A program made the position numbers and the translations under genes. This document shows, one piece after another, positions 40,515-53,589 of a DNA stretch of 64,000 bases. The notes beneath the pieces are model-generated. The model was not told the origin of the DNA. It searched no databases and was given only the letters and a program-made list of their open reading frames with translations. The stretch spans positions 81,888,204-81,952,203 of the forward strand of contig CM051024.1 in the NCBI GenBank assembly GCA_027627225.1, given 5' to 3'. Within the stretch, counting starts at the first letter, position 1. The number at the start of each line of letters is the position of its first letter. The stretch comes from Congeria kusceri (lineage: Eukaryota > Mollusca > Bivalvia > Myida > Dreissenidae).

Positions 40515-41509
40515 AGAATGTTCCTGGGCTGGTATCAACAAAGCTCCTAAGGGAAATCTTTACTTAAGTTGTACTTAAGTGAGAATTTCATATAAAATGT
40601 GAAACCCAAGGTTTTCTGTTCAGAAAAGGGTAAAATATGAAACATCTAAGCAATATTTACTTGTCGCCACCTAAGGATTACAAGGGCCTATCAAACGTGT
40701 TAAAGAAGCATAAAGGTCCTTTTAATACTCAGGATGCATTGTATTTACCATTTTAATGCATAAAAGACCTGTACATACGTAAAGTGTCGCAGAAAAAATT
40801 TACTGAATTAAAGATAACTAAATTTTCCCTTAATAAGCTTCGTGAATACAGACCCTGGCAGGCGTTAAGAACCTTGGGAAACACTGGCTGTCTTTGTACT
40901 GAAAAGAACTAGCAATCTTTTCGAAACCTGGCCCCATGACCATGAACTATCTTATTCATGTACTTAATCGTAGTTGTTTTCTTGATAATTTGGCGATGCG
41001 ATCAAGGCTCATTATGTAGCTGTATACAGAACTATCAATCTCTGAAAATCTTTTCCCCTGTACTTTAAACAGCGTTAAAAATAATTTTAGCCTGAAGTAA
41101 TCTTGGTTATAAGCCTTTATGTAACGAGAGCTTTTTAAGCAAGCATGTTCCTTGGTCAACATTTTAAGTTGAGACTAAGTTTTGAGGTCAAGAACCTATG
41201 TTGGTGACAAGAAGTTAAGACAGTAGTCAAATTATCAGTGATAATAACATCTTGTTTTCGAATAATTTCATGCTAGTAAAATTTTGTTAGCCATGGGTAA
41301 TTTTGGCTAAGGGTATTGCTTATTGCTTCCATCAATCTAACTAAAGTGCATGATATTCCTACAGGAGGATCTGATGAATGCCTATTGAATACTTATTCTC
41401 GCAAACCTGGAATTTTCAAAAAGCTATTTATATCTCAACCAATAGGATTGTTCCTTTTGAGAAGCATTATTATTATTTGTGTGTGTGTGTAATTTACGAC
41501 TTGATTCAT
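40515..41509. other. GOPC 3' UTR region and spacer
   Basis: The nearest variant polyadenylation signal is ATTAAA at 40807-40812. A canonical AATAAA is not seen close by, so the transcript end is unknown. No further gene was seen. Confidence 0.45.
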
Positions 41510-42301
41510 CACGGTGTTAAAACGAATCGGTAACCTCTCTGTTAAAATAGCCCCAAATGCACACTCTCCGTTAGAAATCATCTCTGAGAACTACAGGTAG
41601 GTCACCTTCTTCTCGATATATAGCTTACTGTCGCCAAAACTCTGAGATATTTTGGTTTCACGGAACATTGTGGACATAATACTGCTATTTCAGAAAGGAA
41701 TTCTCACTATTACACAATGTGTTTCCTAAAAATAGTGAAAACTGTTATTAACTTTGATTGCCGTTTGCCTATTTCAGCGATATTTCCCTTCGTTATTCCT
41801 TTTGTTTCATTAAAACAATACATGTCTGGAGTTTGGCTCGACTTAAAATTGTTCCCCGAGGATTGTTTATTGTTACCTTTAACTTTATAAGCGAACAATT
41901 GGTGTAAATATCATAATTTTTGGTGGTGGTCAGAATTGGAAGGTAGCTGTAACCTCTCCGTATTGGTGTTTGTGTTTTACTCATTTTATGCTGTTTCCAT
42001 GTATTATAAACATTATCATTTTAGGGGATGTTTACTTTTTAAAATATGGACCGACAATACACCCAACACGCACTGGTAAACACAGTATACATTCAAGTAC
42101 TTATTTCAGATGTAAAATATATGTGTTTCAAGACTGTCTGAAATAGTTTTCTTTCATTTTAGTTCACATTTGCGTTTGTTAAAAAATCCATCATGCGGTT
42201 GCATACCTGAAACATGCTAATGTTCCATGCACAATTTTTTCAATCAATTAAACTCATAACTATTTTTAATGGAGAGGTTACCGATTCGTTTTAACACCGT
42301 G
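41510..42301. mobile_element. DNA transposon, 792 bp, 30-bp perfect TIRs
   Basis: Bases 41510-41539 (start CACGGTGTTAAAACGAATCG) are the exact reverse complement of 42272-42301. A further TAACCTCTCCG word occurs inside at about 41950. No transposase frame is left. The CAC...GTG ends recall CACTA-type or Chapaev-type elements, but the flanks (TTGATTCAT and TTTATTATT) show no clean duplication, so the superfamily stays open. Confidence 0.88.
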
Positions 42302-42587
42302 TTTATTATTTTCCATTACACATGTAAATGTTGCATTTAATATTTATTTCGACCACAAGTTGTTCTTTGACTTATTTGGCATATATCCCACAAATTGACT
42401 CTAAAATTGTGTTTACATGGTAACAATATGGATGTTTAATAACTACAGGTTGGGATCCCAGCTAATTTCACTTTCACTTTTAAAACCATGAAAGCAAGGC
42501 TCTGATTGGCTGACTGAAAAGTTTTCAGAAGATGACCTTCTGGTTGTCCTCAGATCTTAATGCAAAGCATATTTTAATATTTTAATT

Positions 42588-42845
42588 GTGGCGTGTCGTA
42601 GGAAAACCAGTCTTAATGCATGTGCGTAAAGTGTCGTCCCTGATTAGCCTGTGCAGTCTGCACAGGCTAATCCGGGACAGCACTTTCCGCCTACAGTGGA
42701 TTTATGTTTAGAAGAGACCTTGAAACAGAAAATACCATAAAAGCGGAAAGTGCCGTCCTGGATTAGTCTGTGCGGACTGCACAGGCTAATCCGCGATGAA
42801 ACTTTACGCACATGCATTAAAACCGGTTTTCTCACGACGCGCCTC
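42588..42845. mobile_element. W4 double-hairpin element, copy J (full length)
   Basis: A 258-bp copy flanked by AATT at 42584-42587 and 42846-42849. Both hairpins are complete. Confidence 0.92.
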
Positions 42846-42849
42846 AATT

Positions 42850-43398
42850 TAATTTTAAGTAGACTGTGCTAACATAGGACACTTTTGTAGTCATGGGGCC
42901 TGTTCTTTCCATGAGTTGTTGTAGATGGTATATATTTTTTAAGAAAATTAAATATGTTTAAACTGATAGTATTTTATTGGATCACACATGTTTAAACTGA
43001 TAGTATTTTATTGGATCACACATTGTTTTTTCTGTCTTCTAAGTTGTTACTGTCACATTGTTTGCATATTTTCTATAAGTTGTTGTTGACTCATTTACAC
43101 GTAACATGTTCACTCAGCCACTAACAGTAATTTATAGCATAAACCTTTGTGTTTTGTCTTATCTTCATATTGTACCTGACACAATATTTGAATTTCTCAT
43201 TTTCCATTTAGTTCATGTATCAGAAATATCAGCCATGCGTTGCAAAAGCACAGTTTTGCGGAAGAGCAAAATATTAGTAGCTGTTGCGTAATGTCACAAG
43301 GTTTTGTACTTCTTGAAGCATTAGTTACTGTTCATTGCTCACAGATGTAGCTGTCCTTAAAGCTTGTGGGACTGGGGCAAGTAGCGATTCAATACCAG
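42850..43398. other. AT-rich spacer with one 35-bp direct repeat
   Basis: A short stretch (TGTTTAAACTGATAGTATTT onward) is duplicated head to tail at about 42954-43024. No gene was recognised. Confidence 0.5.
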
Positions 43399-44250
43399 CT
43401 AGGGGTTCCCGCTGGCTCAAAAAAAGTTGTCGCCACTAAAATTCGCCACTTTTTAAAGGTTGGAGCCAATTTTATTTGTCAGTCACATATTAACATACTT
43501 CAGAAGCTAATTAACAATAATGGTCACTGTTAAATAGAATTAAATGCATTCTTATAATTAAAACTTTGTAGTATAATCGTTAATTGTTAAATTTAGATTT
43601 TACAACTCTATACAATAACACTGTACTTGAAAATTGGTAAGTCCTCCTTCTAATTAAGATCTTTATTTGTTGATTTAACAACTGTCTGTCCATTATTCAT
43701 GTTTAATTTCATCATGACTGTGGACAAACAGTTTGTTAACGTTCATAAATAAATTCACACAGAACTGTTTAAGGCTATATTTAGATCAGCCTCGTTTTGG
43801 AATGTAAGTCTACACATGTCCCAAGATGCTCTTTTGCTACTTGTGTTGTTATTTTGAAATGAAATTTCACCTATTGCACATAAAATCATTACACCATAAT
43901 AACAAGTCACACAAGATTAAAAATTAATAGTGTTGATTTGGATTGTGCGTAACCAAGCTGAAAGCTGATGCTGTGACGTCAGATAAGCTTTCACATCATG
44001 ACACGCTCGTCTGCAACAACAGGGTAATTAATGATCTGATAACAAAACAATGCCCCAAGGCCATGTTTTGAGGCTCTGTGGTAACTTAATCTGCCCCAGT
44101 TTTGTTGCAATTAAGATTCCACGTACGAGATTTAGCACTGTCTAAAATTATGTTGTCACCAATAAAATTCTCCACTTTGATTAAAACTGTCGCCACTTCC
44201 GCAATTTTGTCGCATTTGGCGATAGTGGTGATCGACAGCGAAACCCCTGC
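43399..44250. mobile_element. Possible hAT-like element, about 852 bp
   Basis: CTAGGGGTTCCCGCTGG at the left and CAGCGAAACCCCTGC at the right are roughly inverted. Nearby TTGTCGCCACTAAAATTC and AATTTTGTCGCATTTGGCG recur on both sides with GTCGCCACTT. The 8-bp duplication is not clear (only CCAG matches on both sides). Confidence 0.45.
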
Positions 44251-44942
44251 CAGGTTACCTGGAACTGAAAAACCGGAGTGCTACAAAAACTCAACTGCCT
44301 TATTTAATCTATGCTTTTGGACACCCTCAAATCTGCCGAAATAATTATTTTATGGACACTTTCAGAAAGGGGAATTTCTTTGTGACCTCTTTTTTTGGCA
44401 GACAAATAATAATTGGCAATAAACCCCCATTTTAAGGTTCCTTCGTTATTGTGTGTCAATTTAGCATTCCAATTAACAAGTCTTTAACTGTATAATGGCT
44501 TCAATATACCGTCTCCAGTCATACATTTATGCCTTTGGTGATAAACATAGATCATAATCAAGAGAACTGTACTAACAAATGTGTAAGTTATTTGCGATTT
44601 TTACAACCTTAAAACATTTCAGAATCTATGTTTTTGGACAGATTTTGAACAAATATTTTTGTGATTCTAAATATTTAGACACAGAAAAATGTAACTTTTA
44701 AGTGTCCAAAAAACTATAGGTCAGTAACGGTAGTTACCATTTGAAAAAAAGCATATTTATGCAGGCTTTTAAAACTGTTCGTATCAGAAATAGGAGTTGA
44801 TTATACATAGTAACTTGGAATACGAGTACTTTGTATTTTCATAAACTTTAATTATGTAGTACCAATATTTTTGTTCTTGGTACCAATATAGTTATAGTCT
44901 TCGAAATAACTCACTTGGCCAAAGGTGGGGACAAGTAAAAAT

Positions 44943-45119
44943 GAGGCGCGTCGTGAGAAAACCGGACATAATGCATGTGCGTAAAGTGTCGTCCCGGATT
45001 AGCCTGTGCAGACCGCACAGGCTAATACAGGACGGCACTTTCCGCCTTTATGTTTAGAAGAGACTTCATTGAAACAGAAAATACCATAAAAGTGGAAAGT
45101 GCCGTCCTGGATTAGCCTG
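44943..45119. mobile_element. W4 double-hairpin element, copy K (3' truncated)
   Basis: The left end GAGGCGCGTCGTGAG follows AAAT (44939-44942). The copy stops after GGATTAGCCTGA, inside the second hairpin, and no right end is present. Confidence 0.85.
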
Positions 45120-46250
45120 ACATGTGAAAACTGTTTCATTGAAGATGCCAGAGATGATTAAGTTGTCTGATGATGAAACAGCAGATAGTCTTTGGCTGAT
45201 TAGTGCAATAGGAGACCTTTAAAAATTATAACAAACATGACTTTTTTCGGGCAAGTGAAAATAGATTTGAGCCAGTTGAAAATTCTTGCCTTGGAAAATT
45301 TACTGTGAAGACTGATAATGTGCTAAATATTTGAAAACATAAATATAATATAGTCATCGAGTCATGTAAGAGCTGTATTTAAGGTTAAAAACACGTAGCA
45401 TGGGTTCCCGGTTAATTGTATGCTACCCGGGTAGTAGCATTACCCAACCCTGTACCCGGGTACAAGGGCACTGGTCCCAGCCCCAGCCTTTAAAATGACA
45501 TAATTTTCCAGTTCATGAACATTAATTGATGGACACAAATATTTTGTACAAATGTGTTCATTGACCAAGTCAAAGTTTTAAGGCAATTGGATGTGTAACA
45601 TTTTGATATGTACACAATAATTTGTAAAATTTGTGTGCATGAGTGAGTGTACGTGCATGTGTGCGTGTATGTGTGTGAGCTGAATTGATAGGGGGTGTTA
45701 ATTGTTAAAAAAGATATCAAAGATGTTACTGATGTGAATTTAGTGTTTGTTTTTGTCTGACAAAATATGTATTCATATTCTTATTTTAACACAAAGTGGA
45801 GGAAAGATTCTTATAGCATATGTACCCTTATGTATAGTATATACTCTAATATTTTGCCTTACATTATGATGGCAATACTTACTGAACTAAGATGAACATC
45901 GTTTTTATTTTATGCTTTCCAGTAATTTATAGGGAAATATCAGTGGCATAAAATTGGTAATTCACTGTTTAAAACAGTGAAAATTACCACTCTGTTAATA
46001 TTCACTGTTTCATACTGGTTCCCAATTTAAAGTAGTAAATGAAAGGACCGTCAACGATGCCGAACTCAAAATTGTCAAATGAGTCCTGCGATATTTTCCA
46101 ATAAACCTGCTTAGATAGCAATTCAAATGAAAACAAATGGTGGAGAAAGCATCAAATAAAAAGAAAATGTGTTGGTTTCGCTAGAATATCGACTTTTAAT
46201 TCACTCATGATCATAGAAAATACTAGTATATAAATTACCATTACCATATA
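45120..46250. other. Intergenic spacer with a 21-bp palindrome
   Basis: TTCACTGTTT, a single A, then AAACAGTGAA form an almost perfect palindrome at 45961-45981, and TTCACTGTTT recurs at 46001. No gene was recognised. Confidence 0.5.
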
Positions 46251-46345
46251 TGTCGTCCCGGATTAGCATGTGCAGTCGGCTCAATCTGATCCAGGATGAC
46301 GCTTTAAGCAGATGCATTACGCCCAGGTTTCCCGTAACAATCCTC
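46251..46345. mobile_element. W4 double-hairpin element, copy L (degenerate fragment)
   Basis: Carries GTCGTCCCGGATTAGCATGT, a broken second arm and the right outer end up to CCTC followed by AATT. It is strongly diverged from the other copies. Confidence 0.6.
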
Positions 46346-46848
46346 AATTGGTTTTTATCTACAACATAACTAAATCTGACATACATGTATAGAGACATGT
46401 ATACTTGAAAAAATAAGGGTTCAGTAGATTTCACTGCGATGTGTATCATAAATCATTTTCGTTTAACTTGAAAAACGGCTGATAATTTTATAACCATAAC
46501 TTCTCATTGATTCAAGTTCATATCTGTCTCTGATTTGAACTTTGTGTTGTTAATTGTTATTTGACTTTGTAATTCATTATAAACATTAACATTGACCGAA
46601 AGCATTGTAGATACGTTAACATTGTTGTTCATAGTTATTTTACTGTTATTTAATAAAACCTTTGGCAAAAATATTGTAGTTAATTTCACGCTGATGTTTA
46701 TACTGATTTAAATCTGCTTTCTAGCTCACCTGAGCACGAAGTGCTCGTGAGCTATTGGTATAGGGGACCTCTCCGGTGTCGTCCGTAGTCCGTCGTCCGT
46801 ATGCCATCAATAATTGGGACTGTTATCGCGATAAAGACTACATTTTTA

Positions 46849-49800
46849 TCTCACCTGAGCACAACGTGCTCATGGTGAGCTTTTTTGATCACCTTTCGTC
46901 CGTCGTGCATCAACATTTTCATTCAAACAACATCTACTCCTGAACCGCTAGGCAGATTTTCACCAAATTTCACAGGAATGATCCTTGAGTGACCTTCTTT
47001 CAAAATTGTTCAAATCGTTTCGGTCTGCTGCTTATGTAGGTCACCAGGGCTAAAAATAGATTTAAAAAGTGAAAACTTTAAAAATCTTCTCTGAAACTGC
47101 ATGGCTGAGAGCTTTCATATTTGGTATGTGCCATCCTCTAGTGGTCCTCTACAAAGAATTTTCAAATGATGCCCCTGGGGTTAAAACTGACCACGCCCGG
47201 GGGGCACATGGTTTATATAGACTTGTATAGCAAAATGATTTTTAAAATCTTCTCTGAAACCGCAAGGCCCAGAAATGTTATATTTGGTATTTATTATTGC
47301 ATAGTAGTCCTCTTCAAAGATTGTTCAAATGATGACCCTGGGGTCAAAACTGGCCACGCTCCGGGGTCACATGGATTATATACACTTAAATAGCTAAATG
47401 ACTTTGAAAATCTTCTTCTCTGAAACCCAAAGGCCCCGAGGTTTGTTAATTGGTGGGTAACATTGTATAGGGGTCCTCTACAAAGATTGTTCAAATGATG
47501 CCCCTGGGGTCAAAACTGGCCATGCCCCAGAGGTCACATTGTTTATATAGACATAAATAGTAAAATTACTTCAAAAATCATCTCCTCTGAAACTGCAAGG
47601 CCCCGAGGTTTCATATTTGGTATGTAACATTGCATAGTAGTCCTCTACAAAGATTGTTCAAATGATGCCCCTGGGGTCAAAACTGGCCACGCCCCGGGGG
47701 TCACATTGTTTATATAGACTTAAATAGCAAAATGACTTTAAAAATCTTCTTCTCTGAAACCGCAAGTCCCTGAGGTTTCATATTTGGTGTGTACCATTGC
47801 ATAGTGGTCCTTAACAAAGATTGTTCAAATGATGCCCCTGGGGTCAAAACTGGCCACACCCGGTGGGTCACATTGTTTATATAGACTTAAATAGCAAAAT
47901 TACTGCAAAAATCGTCTCCTCTGAAACCGCAAGGCCTAGTGGTTTCATATTTCATATGTGGCATCCCCTAGTGGTCCTATACAAAGATTGTTCAAATGAT
48001 GCCCCTGGGGTCAAACTGGCCACGCCCTGGGGGGTCACACGGATTATATAGTCTTAAACAGCAAAATGACTTTAAAAATCTTCTCCTCTGAAACCGCAAA
48101 GCCCAGAGGTTTCATATTTGGTATGTAACATTGCATAGTAGTCCTCTTCAAAGATTGTTCAAATGATGCCCCTGGGGTCAAAACTGGCCACTCCCCAGGG
48201 GTCACATTTTTTACATAGACTTATATAGCAAAATACTGCAAAAATCTTCTCCTCTGAAACCGCAAGGCTCAGTGGTTTCATATTTGATATGTGGCATCTT
48301 CTAGTGGTCCTCTACAAAGATTGTTCAAATGATGCCCCTGCGGTCAAAACTGGCCATGCCCTAGGGGTCACATTGTTTATATAGACTTCAATTACTAAAT
48401 GACTTTAAAAATCTTCTGTTCTGAAACAGTGAGGCCCAGCGGTTTTATATTTAGTATGTAACATTGTATAGTGGTCCTCTACAAAGATTGCTCAAATGAT
48501 GCCCCTGGGATCAAAACTGGACCCACCCCGGGGGTCACATTGTTTGTATAGACTTAAATGACAAAATGACTTTTAAAATCTTTTCCTCTGTAACTGCAAG
48601 GCCCAGTGGTTTAGTGTTTGGAATGTAACAGTGTATTGTGGTCCTCTACAAAGATTGTTCAAATTGTGCCCCTGGGGTCAAAACTGGCAATGCCCCGTGG
48701 TCATATGGTATATATAGACTTAAATAGCAAAATGACTTTTAAAATCTCCCCTGAAATCGCAAGGCCCCAAGGTTTTATATTTTGTATGTAACATTGTAAA
48801 GTGATCCTCTACATTATTATTTAAATTATGCCCCTGGGATGAAACCTGGTCATGCCCTCTGGGTCACATGGTTTCTTTAGACTTAAATGGCAAGTGGACT
48901 TTAAAAATCTTTTTCTCTGAAACTGCAAGGCCCAGAGGTTTTATATTTTGTATGTGACATTGTATAGTTGTCCTCTATAAAGACTGTTCAAATAATGCCC
49001 CTACAGTAAAAAGTGGCCACGCCCCAGGGGTCACATGGTTAATATAGACTTAAATAGCAAAATGACTCAAAAAATCTTCTCCTCTGAAACTGCACGGCCC
49101 AGAGCTTTTGTAGTTGGTATGCATCACTGTACAAGGATTGTTCAAATATTGCCCCTGGGGTCAAACCTGCCCACGCTATGGGGATCACATGGTTTCTATA
49201 GACTTTAGGAAGTGGACTTTAAAAATCTTCTCCTCTGAAACTGCAAGGCCCAAAGGTTTTGTATTTGGTGTGTAACATTGTATAATGGTCCTCTACAAAG
49301 AATGTTCAAATTATGCCCCTTGAGTAAACAGAGGCCACACCCCTGGTGTCAGATTGGTTTATAGAGACTTAAATGACAAAATGACTTTTACAAGTTTCTT
49401 CTCTGAAACCTTACGACCCAGAGGTTTTGTTATTGGTATGTAACATCTTATATTGGTCTTCTACAAAGATTGTTCAAGTTATGCCACTGGGGTCAAACCT
49501 AGCCACCCCCGGGGGTTACATGGGTTGTATAGACTTATATGGCAAGTGGACTTAACAAATCTTCTCTGACTGCAAGGCTCAGAGGTTTCATATTTTGTAT
49601 GTAAGATTGTATAGTGGTCCTTTACAAATATTGTTCAAATGATGGCCCTGAAGTAAAAAGAAGCCACACCCCGGGTCACATGGTTTCTATTGACTTATAT
49701 GGAAAGTGGGCTTTGAAAATCTCCTCCTCAGAAGCCGCAAGGCCCAGAGGTTTCATATTTGGCATGAAAATTGTACAGTGGTCCTCTACAAATATTGGTC

Positions 49801-49940
49801 ATATTATGCCGCTGGAGTAGAAATTGGCCATGCTCTGTGGGTCACATGGTTTATATAGCTATTAAAATCGTCACCTGAAACTGCAAGGCCCAGATCTTTA
49901 TACTCAGGTAAGTGGTTTAGTGCCATTTGGCCCTCTTGTT
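46849..49940 (+). mobile_element. Helentron-like element, inner copy nested in the outer one
   Basis: Starts TCTCACCTGAGCACAACGTG with a hairpin at GAGCACAACGTGCTC, and ends TACTCAGGTAAG...GCCATTTGGCCCTCTTGTT. Most of its length is the roughly 165-bp tandem array. Confidence 0.6.
47090..49890 (+). repeat. Array of roughly 165-bp units, about 17 copies
   Basis: Each unit carries, in order, CTGAAACCGCAAGGCCCAGA, TTCATATTTGGTATGTAACA, GTCCTCTACAAAGATTGTTC, a CCCCTGGGGTCAAAACTGG word and GGTCACATGGTTTATATAGA. Divergence between units is moderate. Open frames over the array are repeats, not genes. Confidence 0.93.
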
Positions 49941-50005
49941 ATAAGCCATTATGATGCCTTAAACTCAGGTGGGCGACTTAGGGCCATTGTGGCCCTCTTG
50001 TTGTT

Positions 50006-50498
50006 AAATATATTGATCAAGTGGACTTTTTTGTATAATACATGTAAATAATGGTGAAAAAAGGTATTCTGTACATTCAATATTGAACTGAATACAGATA
50101 ATGAGTTTGCAGAAATATGGAATGTCTATAGGTATGATTAATAAATACTGTTGCGAGCTATTGTATTGCTAACATGGTTTATTTAATGTTTTAGCTAATT
50201 ATATGTTAAAACTGTTTTACAGCATTTTATTATATATCATTACATTGGGGCACATTTGCCGACTGTGAAATGTTATTGTATATATTCGTATTATATTTCA
50301 TCTGGCTGATTATTTCCTAATATTTAATTATATTTATAATTTATATTTTGTAATTTATATTATGTTGTTAAGTACTGTTTCTTAATGTTAAGTTCATTAT
50401 ATGAGGGAAAATAATTATATTTATTAAATGATATTCAGTGTTGTATTTTTTATTTTCCTTTTACATCTGCACAAATCATTCAAACATAGTGTTGTTTT
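50006..50498. other. AT-rich spacer, nothing recognised
   Basis: No exon or repeat boundary was seen between two Helentron-like elements. Confidence 0.5.
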
Positions 50499-50499
50499 T

Positions 50500-51887
50500 A
50501 GCTCACCTGAGCATGAAGTGCTCGGTGAGCTATTGGTATAGGGGACCTCTCCGTCGTCTATTGTTAGTCGTCCGTCGTCCGTATGCCGTCAACAATTTGG
50601 ACCGTTATCGGGATAAAGACTACATTTATTATTCAGTCTTGACCTAACTTGCACAGTTTGTGTAAGACCATAAAATCTCGAATGGGATTGTTATTGGGTC
50701 AGATCACACCAGTAACACCAGAGTTATTGCCCCTTTTTCATGCAAAAAAAGTGCAAAAGTGCCCTTTTCCAACGTATAGACTTTATTTATTGCCCTTTGT
50801 TTATTAAAAAAATTACAAACATGGACAATATTCAGGATAGAGAGACATTTTTCATCCAATCTTCACCAATCTTGCACAGTTTGTCTATTACCATGAGTTT
50901 ACAGTTGGAAGTTGAATATAAGCAAGATCGGACCAGAAACACCAGAGTTATTTGCCCTTTGTTTGTGAAAAAAATATGCAAAATGGACATTATACAGGAT
51001 AGAGACTTCATTTTTCATTTAATCTTCACCAATCTTGCACAGTTTGTCTATGACCATAAGATTAAAGGTGAAGTCGAATATAAGCAAGATTGGACCAGAA
51101 ACAGAGTTATTGCCCTTTGTTTGTGAAAAAAATATGCAAAAATGGACATTAATCAGGATAGAGACTTCATTTGTCATCCAATCTTCACCAATTGTGAACA
51201 GGTTGTCTATGAACGTAAGACTACAGGTGAAGTCGAATATAAGCATGATTGGGCCAGAAACACCAGAGTTATTGCCCCTTGTGTTTGGAAAAAAACATTA
51301 ACAAGTATCAATGATTGGCATGCACACACAATTTTTGATTCAATGTTGACCAAACTTACACAGTTTGCACATGACCATAAAAATTGATTGATAACATTTG
51401 ATTTCCAACAGTTGCAAGACTTGCATATAGTTATTTATACATGCAACTTTGATGTCTTCAGAGCCTGCATTAACATTATTTATCATCATTGGAAAGAAAA
51501 TTATCAAAGAAAAAGCAAAACTTTACCTTATAGCACAGCCATCGCAATTATCGCATTGCAACTAGTTTTCCAAAACTGTTTGCGAAAATGACATCAAAAT
51601 CTACTGTTTGTGTATTTTGCAGAATTGTCAATGACTTAATGAAAAAGGGTCAGGTAAGAATATTGAGAAAAATGATTTGAGAACCATTAGCAAAAAAACG
51701 CACATCCACTACCCAACTCATACTTTATTTAGCCCATTGCACTAACTGATGTTTTAAATCAAAATTGATCCTATCCCCCTCTGTGTATTGTTCAGATACC
51801 TTAATTTTCAAACCTGTCTCAACAGTATGGTCTTCATCTGTACCAGTTCTCATGTGAGCGCTTTGGGCCATTATGGCCCTCTTGTTG
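50500..51887 (+). mobile_element. Helentron-like element, second copy with roughly 155-bp units
   Basis: Begins AGCTCACCTGAGCATGAAGT and ends TCATGTGAGCG then the hairpin GGGCCATTATGGCCC and TCTTGTTGTT. The interior holds three or four units with ACCAGAGTTATTGCCCTTTG and TCTTCACCAATCTTGCACAG. The units are unrelated to the array in the first copy, although the ends are shared. Confidence 0.6.
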
Positions 51888-52099
51888 TTTATTTGTTAAA
51901 GCCACAAGGTTTTGCAGGATTAAAACAAGGCTTGTCACAGAATGTGACGTATGCCCCCGAAGCATATGCTAGTCAGAGGAAGGTAATGTCAGAAAAAGAG
52001 TACAATATATGTCCTGCACAAATATCTTGACCTCTTAGTGTGAACTTGACCTCTAAACTAAAGGCCTGGTACTTAGCGTGTGACATCTAACGATAGTGA

Positions 52100-52765
52100 A
52101 CATTTCTATTTATAAGTTACTAGAAAATTCCCCCCATGCCAGAAAACATTCTGCTCCAGACAAATATTTGACATTTGAACTTGAACTGTGACCTTGACCT
52201 TTGACAGACGAGCATATGTGATGTACACAACACACCATCTGGTCATGGGAAATGATAATCTGATGTAAAAGCAAAATCCTTACATTTATTTATAGAAGTT
52301 TATAATGGAGCTGAAATGAAATTCCTTGACGTTTGACCTTGAATTGTGACATTGACCTTTGACAGCGAGCATCGGTGTTGTGCGCAAAACATTGTCTGGT
52401 CATGGGGAATAATAATCTGAAGTGATATTAAAATCCTTCAAGACACTAAGAAGTTATGAAGCGGAAACGAAAATCTCTGACCTTGAATTTGCGACCTTGA
52501 CCTTTTACAGACACGCATGGGTGTTGTACATGGCACATCGTCTAGTCATGGGGAATAATAATCTGAAGTCAAAGTAAAATCCTTCCAGGCATTTATAAGT
52601 TATGCAGCGGAAACGAAAATCCTTGACCGCTGGCCTTGAATTGTGACCTTGACCTTTGACAGACGAGTATGGGTTTTGTACGCGACACATTGTCTGGTAA
52701 TGTGGAATAATAATCTGAAGATACATTGAAATCCTTCCAGACATTAAAAAGTTAAGGAGTCGTAA
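52100..52765 (-). repeat. Tandem array of 'accttgacc' units, about 135 bp each
   Basis: About five decayed units share GACCTTGACCTTTGACAGAC, GGTCATGGGGAATAATAATC and AAAATCCTTCCAGACATT. The array joins directly to the next repeat. Confidence 0.85.
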
Positions 52766-53150
52766 AGAAATCTAGTTAACCAAGAAAAAGCCCATTTGAA
52801 TTATTCTAAGTCAAGGTCAAGGAAATGGGTAGATTAAGAATGGTCATAAGCAACAACTGTGTAAGTATCCAAGTGCTGTAGTAAGCAGTGTTGCTGCTAG
52901 ACAAAAACGGTAAAATCTAGTTAACCACGAAATAACCCATTTGAATTATTCAAGTCCAACTTAGGTCAAGTTCAAGGTTGGGTGATATGGGTTGATTAAC
53001 AACAACTGTGTAAGTATCCAAGTGTTGTAGTAAGCCGAGTCGGTAAAATATAACCAAGAAATACTAGTAAACCATTTGAATTATTCTAAGTCCAAATTAG
53101 GTCAATTTCAAGATCACAGTGAGGTTGGGTGATACGGGTGAATTAGGAAT
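52766..53150 (-). repeat. Inverted copy of the 167-bp-unit repeat of 8927
   Basis: Units read GGTAAAATCTAGTTAACCA and CCCATTTGAATTATTCTAAG, the reverse complement of the units near 9011-9298. The two copies are 43 kb apart in opposite orientation. Confidence 0.8.
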
Positions 53151-53173
53151 GGTCATCTAGGAAGCAAAAGTGA

Positions 53174-53389
53174 TGCCGAAAGCTCCCCAAAGACGACAAG
53201 TGGAACCCCTTCCGTTTGGCGTATGCACGCCGTGGCTATGTCGATCACATAATGAAAGATGCTGAATTGTCGCTGCAGACGCCAATTGTAAGCAGTAGGG
53301 ACGCCGAACAGGAGTCGTATTTAAGCGATGCCCTCCGTTTTCCGATAGTTTTCAAATTTACAAAATTGACACATTTTGCTGTGAACTAA
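53174..53389 (+). other. Open frame of 71 codons, coding-like, unrecognised
   Basis: From just after a TGA, a frame without ATG reads KDDKWNPFRLAYARRGYVDH and on to TAA at 53387-53389. Its composition is protein-like and richer in GC than its surroundings. It may be part of the same decayed transposon as the transposase fragment next to it or an old exon. No family was recognised. Confidence 0.3.
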
Positions 53390-53589
53390 ACACTTATCAT
53401 GGTGCTAGTCAAGGGTATTGAAGAAGAGTTTGGGCGTCAAATATTATATAGCAGTTACACAGCCCCTGAACACTTAAGTTCGGATGAAGGTGTAAACCCC
53501 TGAAAGCCCAAGCTGGGAAAAAGACCCTATCAAAAACGTCTCTAAGGGATACCCAAGCACATTACAGTCTTCGTTGGCTATTAAAGTCA

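Larger units (their letters stand above)
46723..50002 (+). mobile_element. Helentron-like non-autonomous element, outer copy
   Basis: Begins AGCTCACCTGAGCACGAAGT, with a short hairpin, and ends ACTCAGGTGGGC, then a hairpin GGGCCATTGTGGCCC followed by TCTTGTT. The first 120 bp match the copy at 50500. A second element of the same class is inserted at 46849, so this one resumes only after 49941. The subterminal inverted repeats, 3' hairpin and internal tandem repeats fit Helentron-type (HINE) elements, which is an inference from structure. Confidence 0.6.

Noticed and set aside
47166..49820. Open frames in the 165-bp array
   Set aside because: They repeat with the array and are interrupted in most units.
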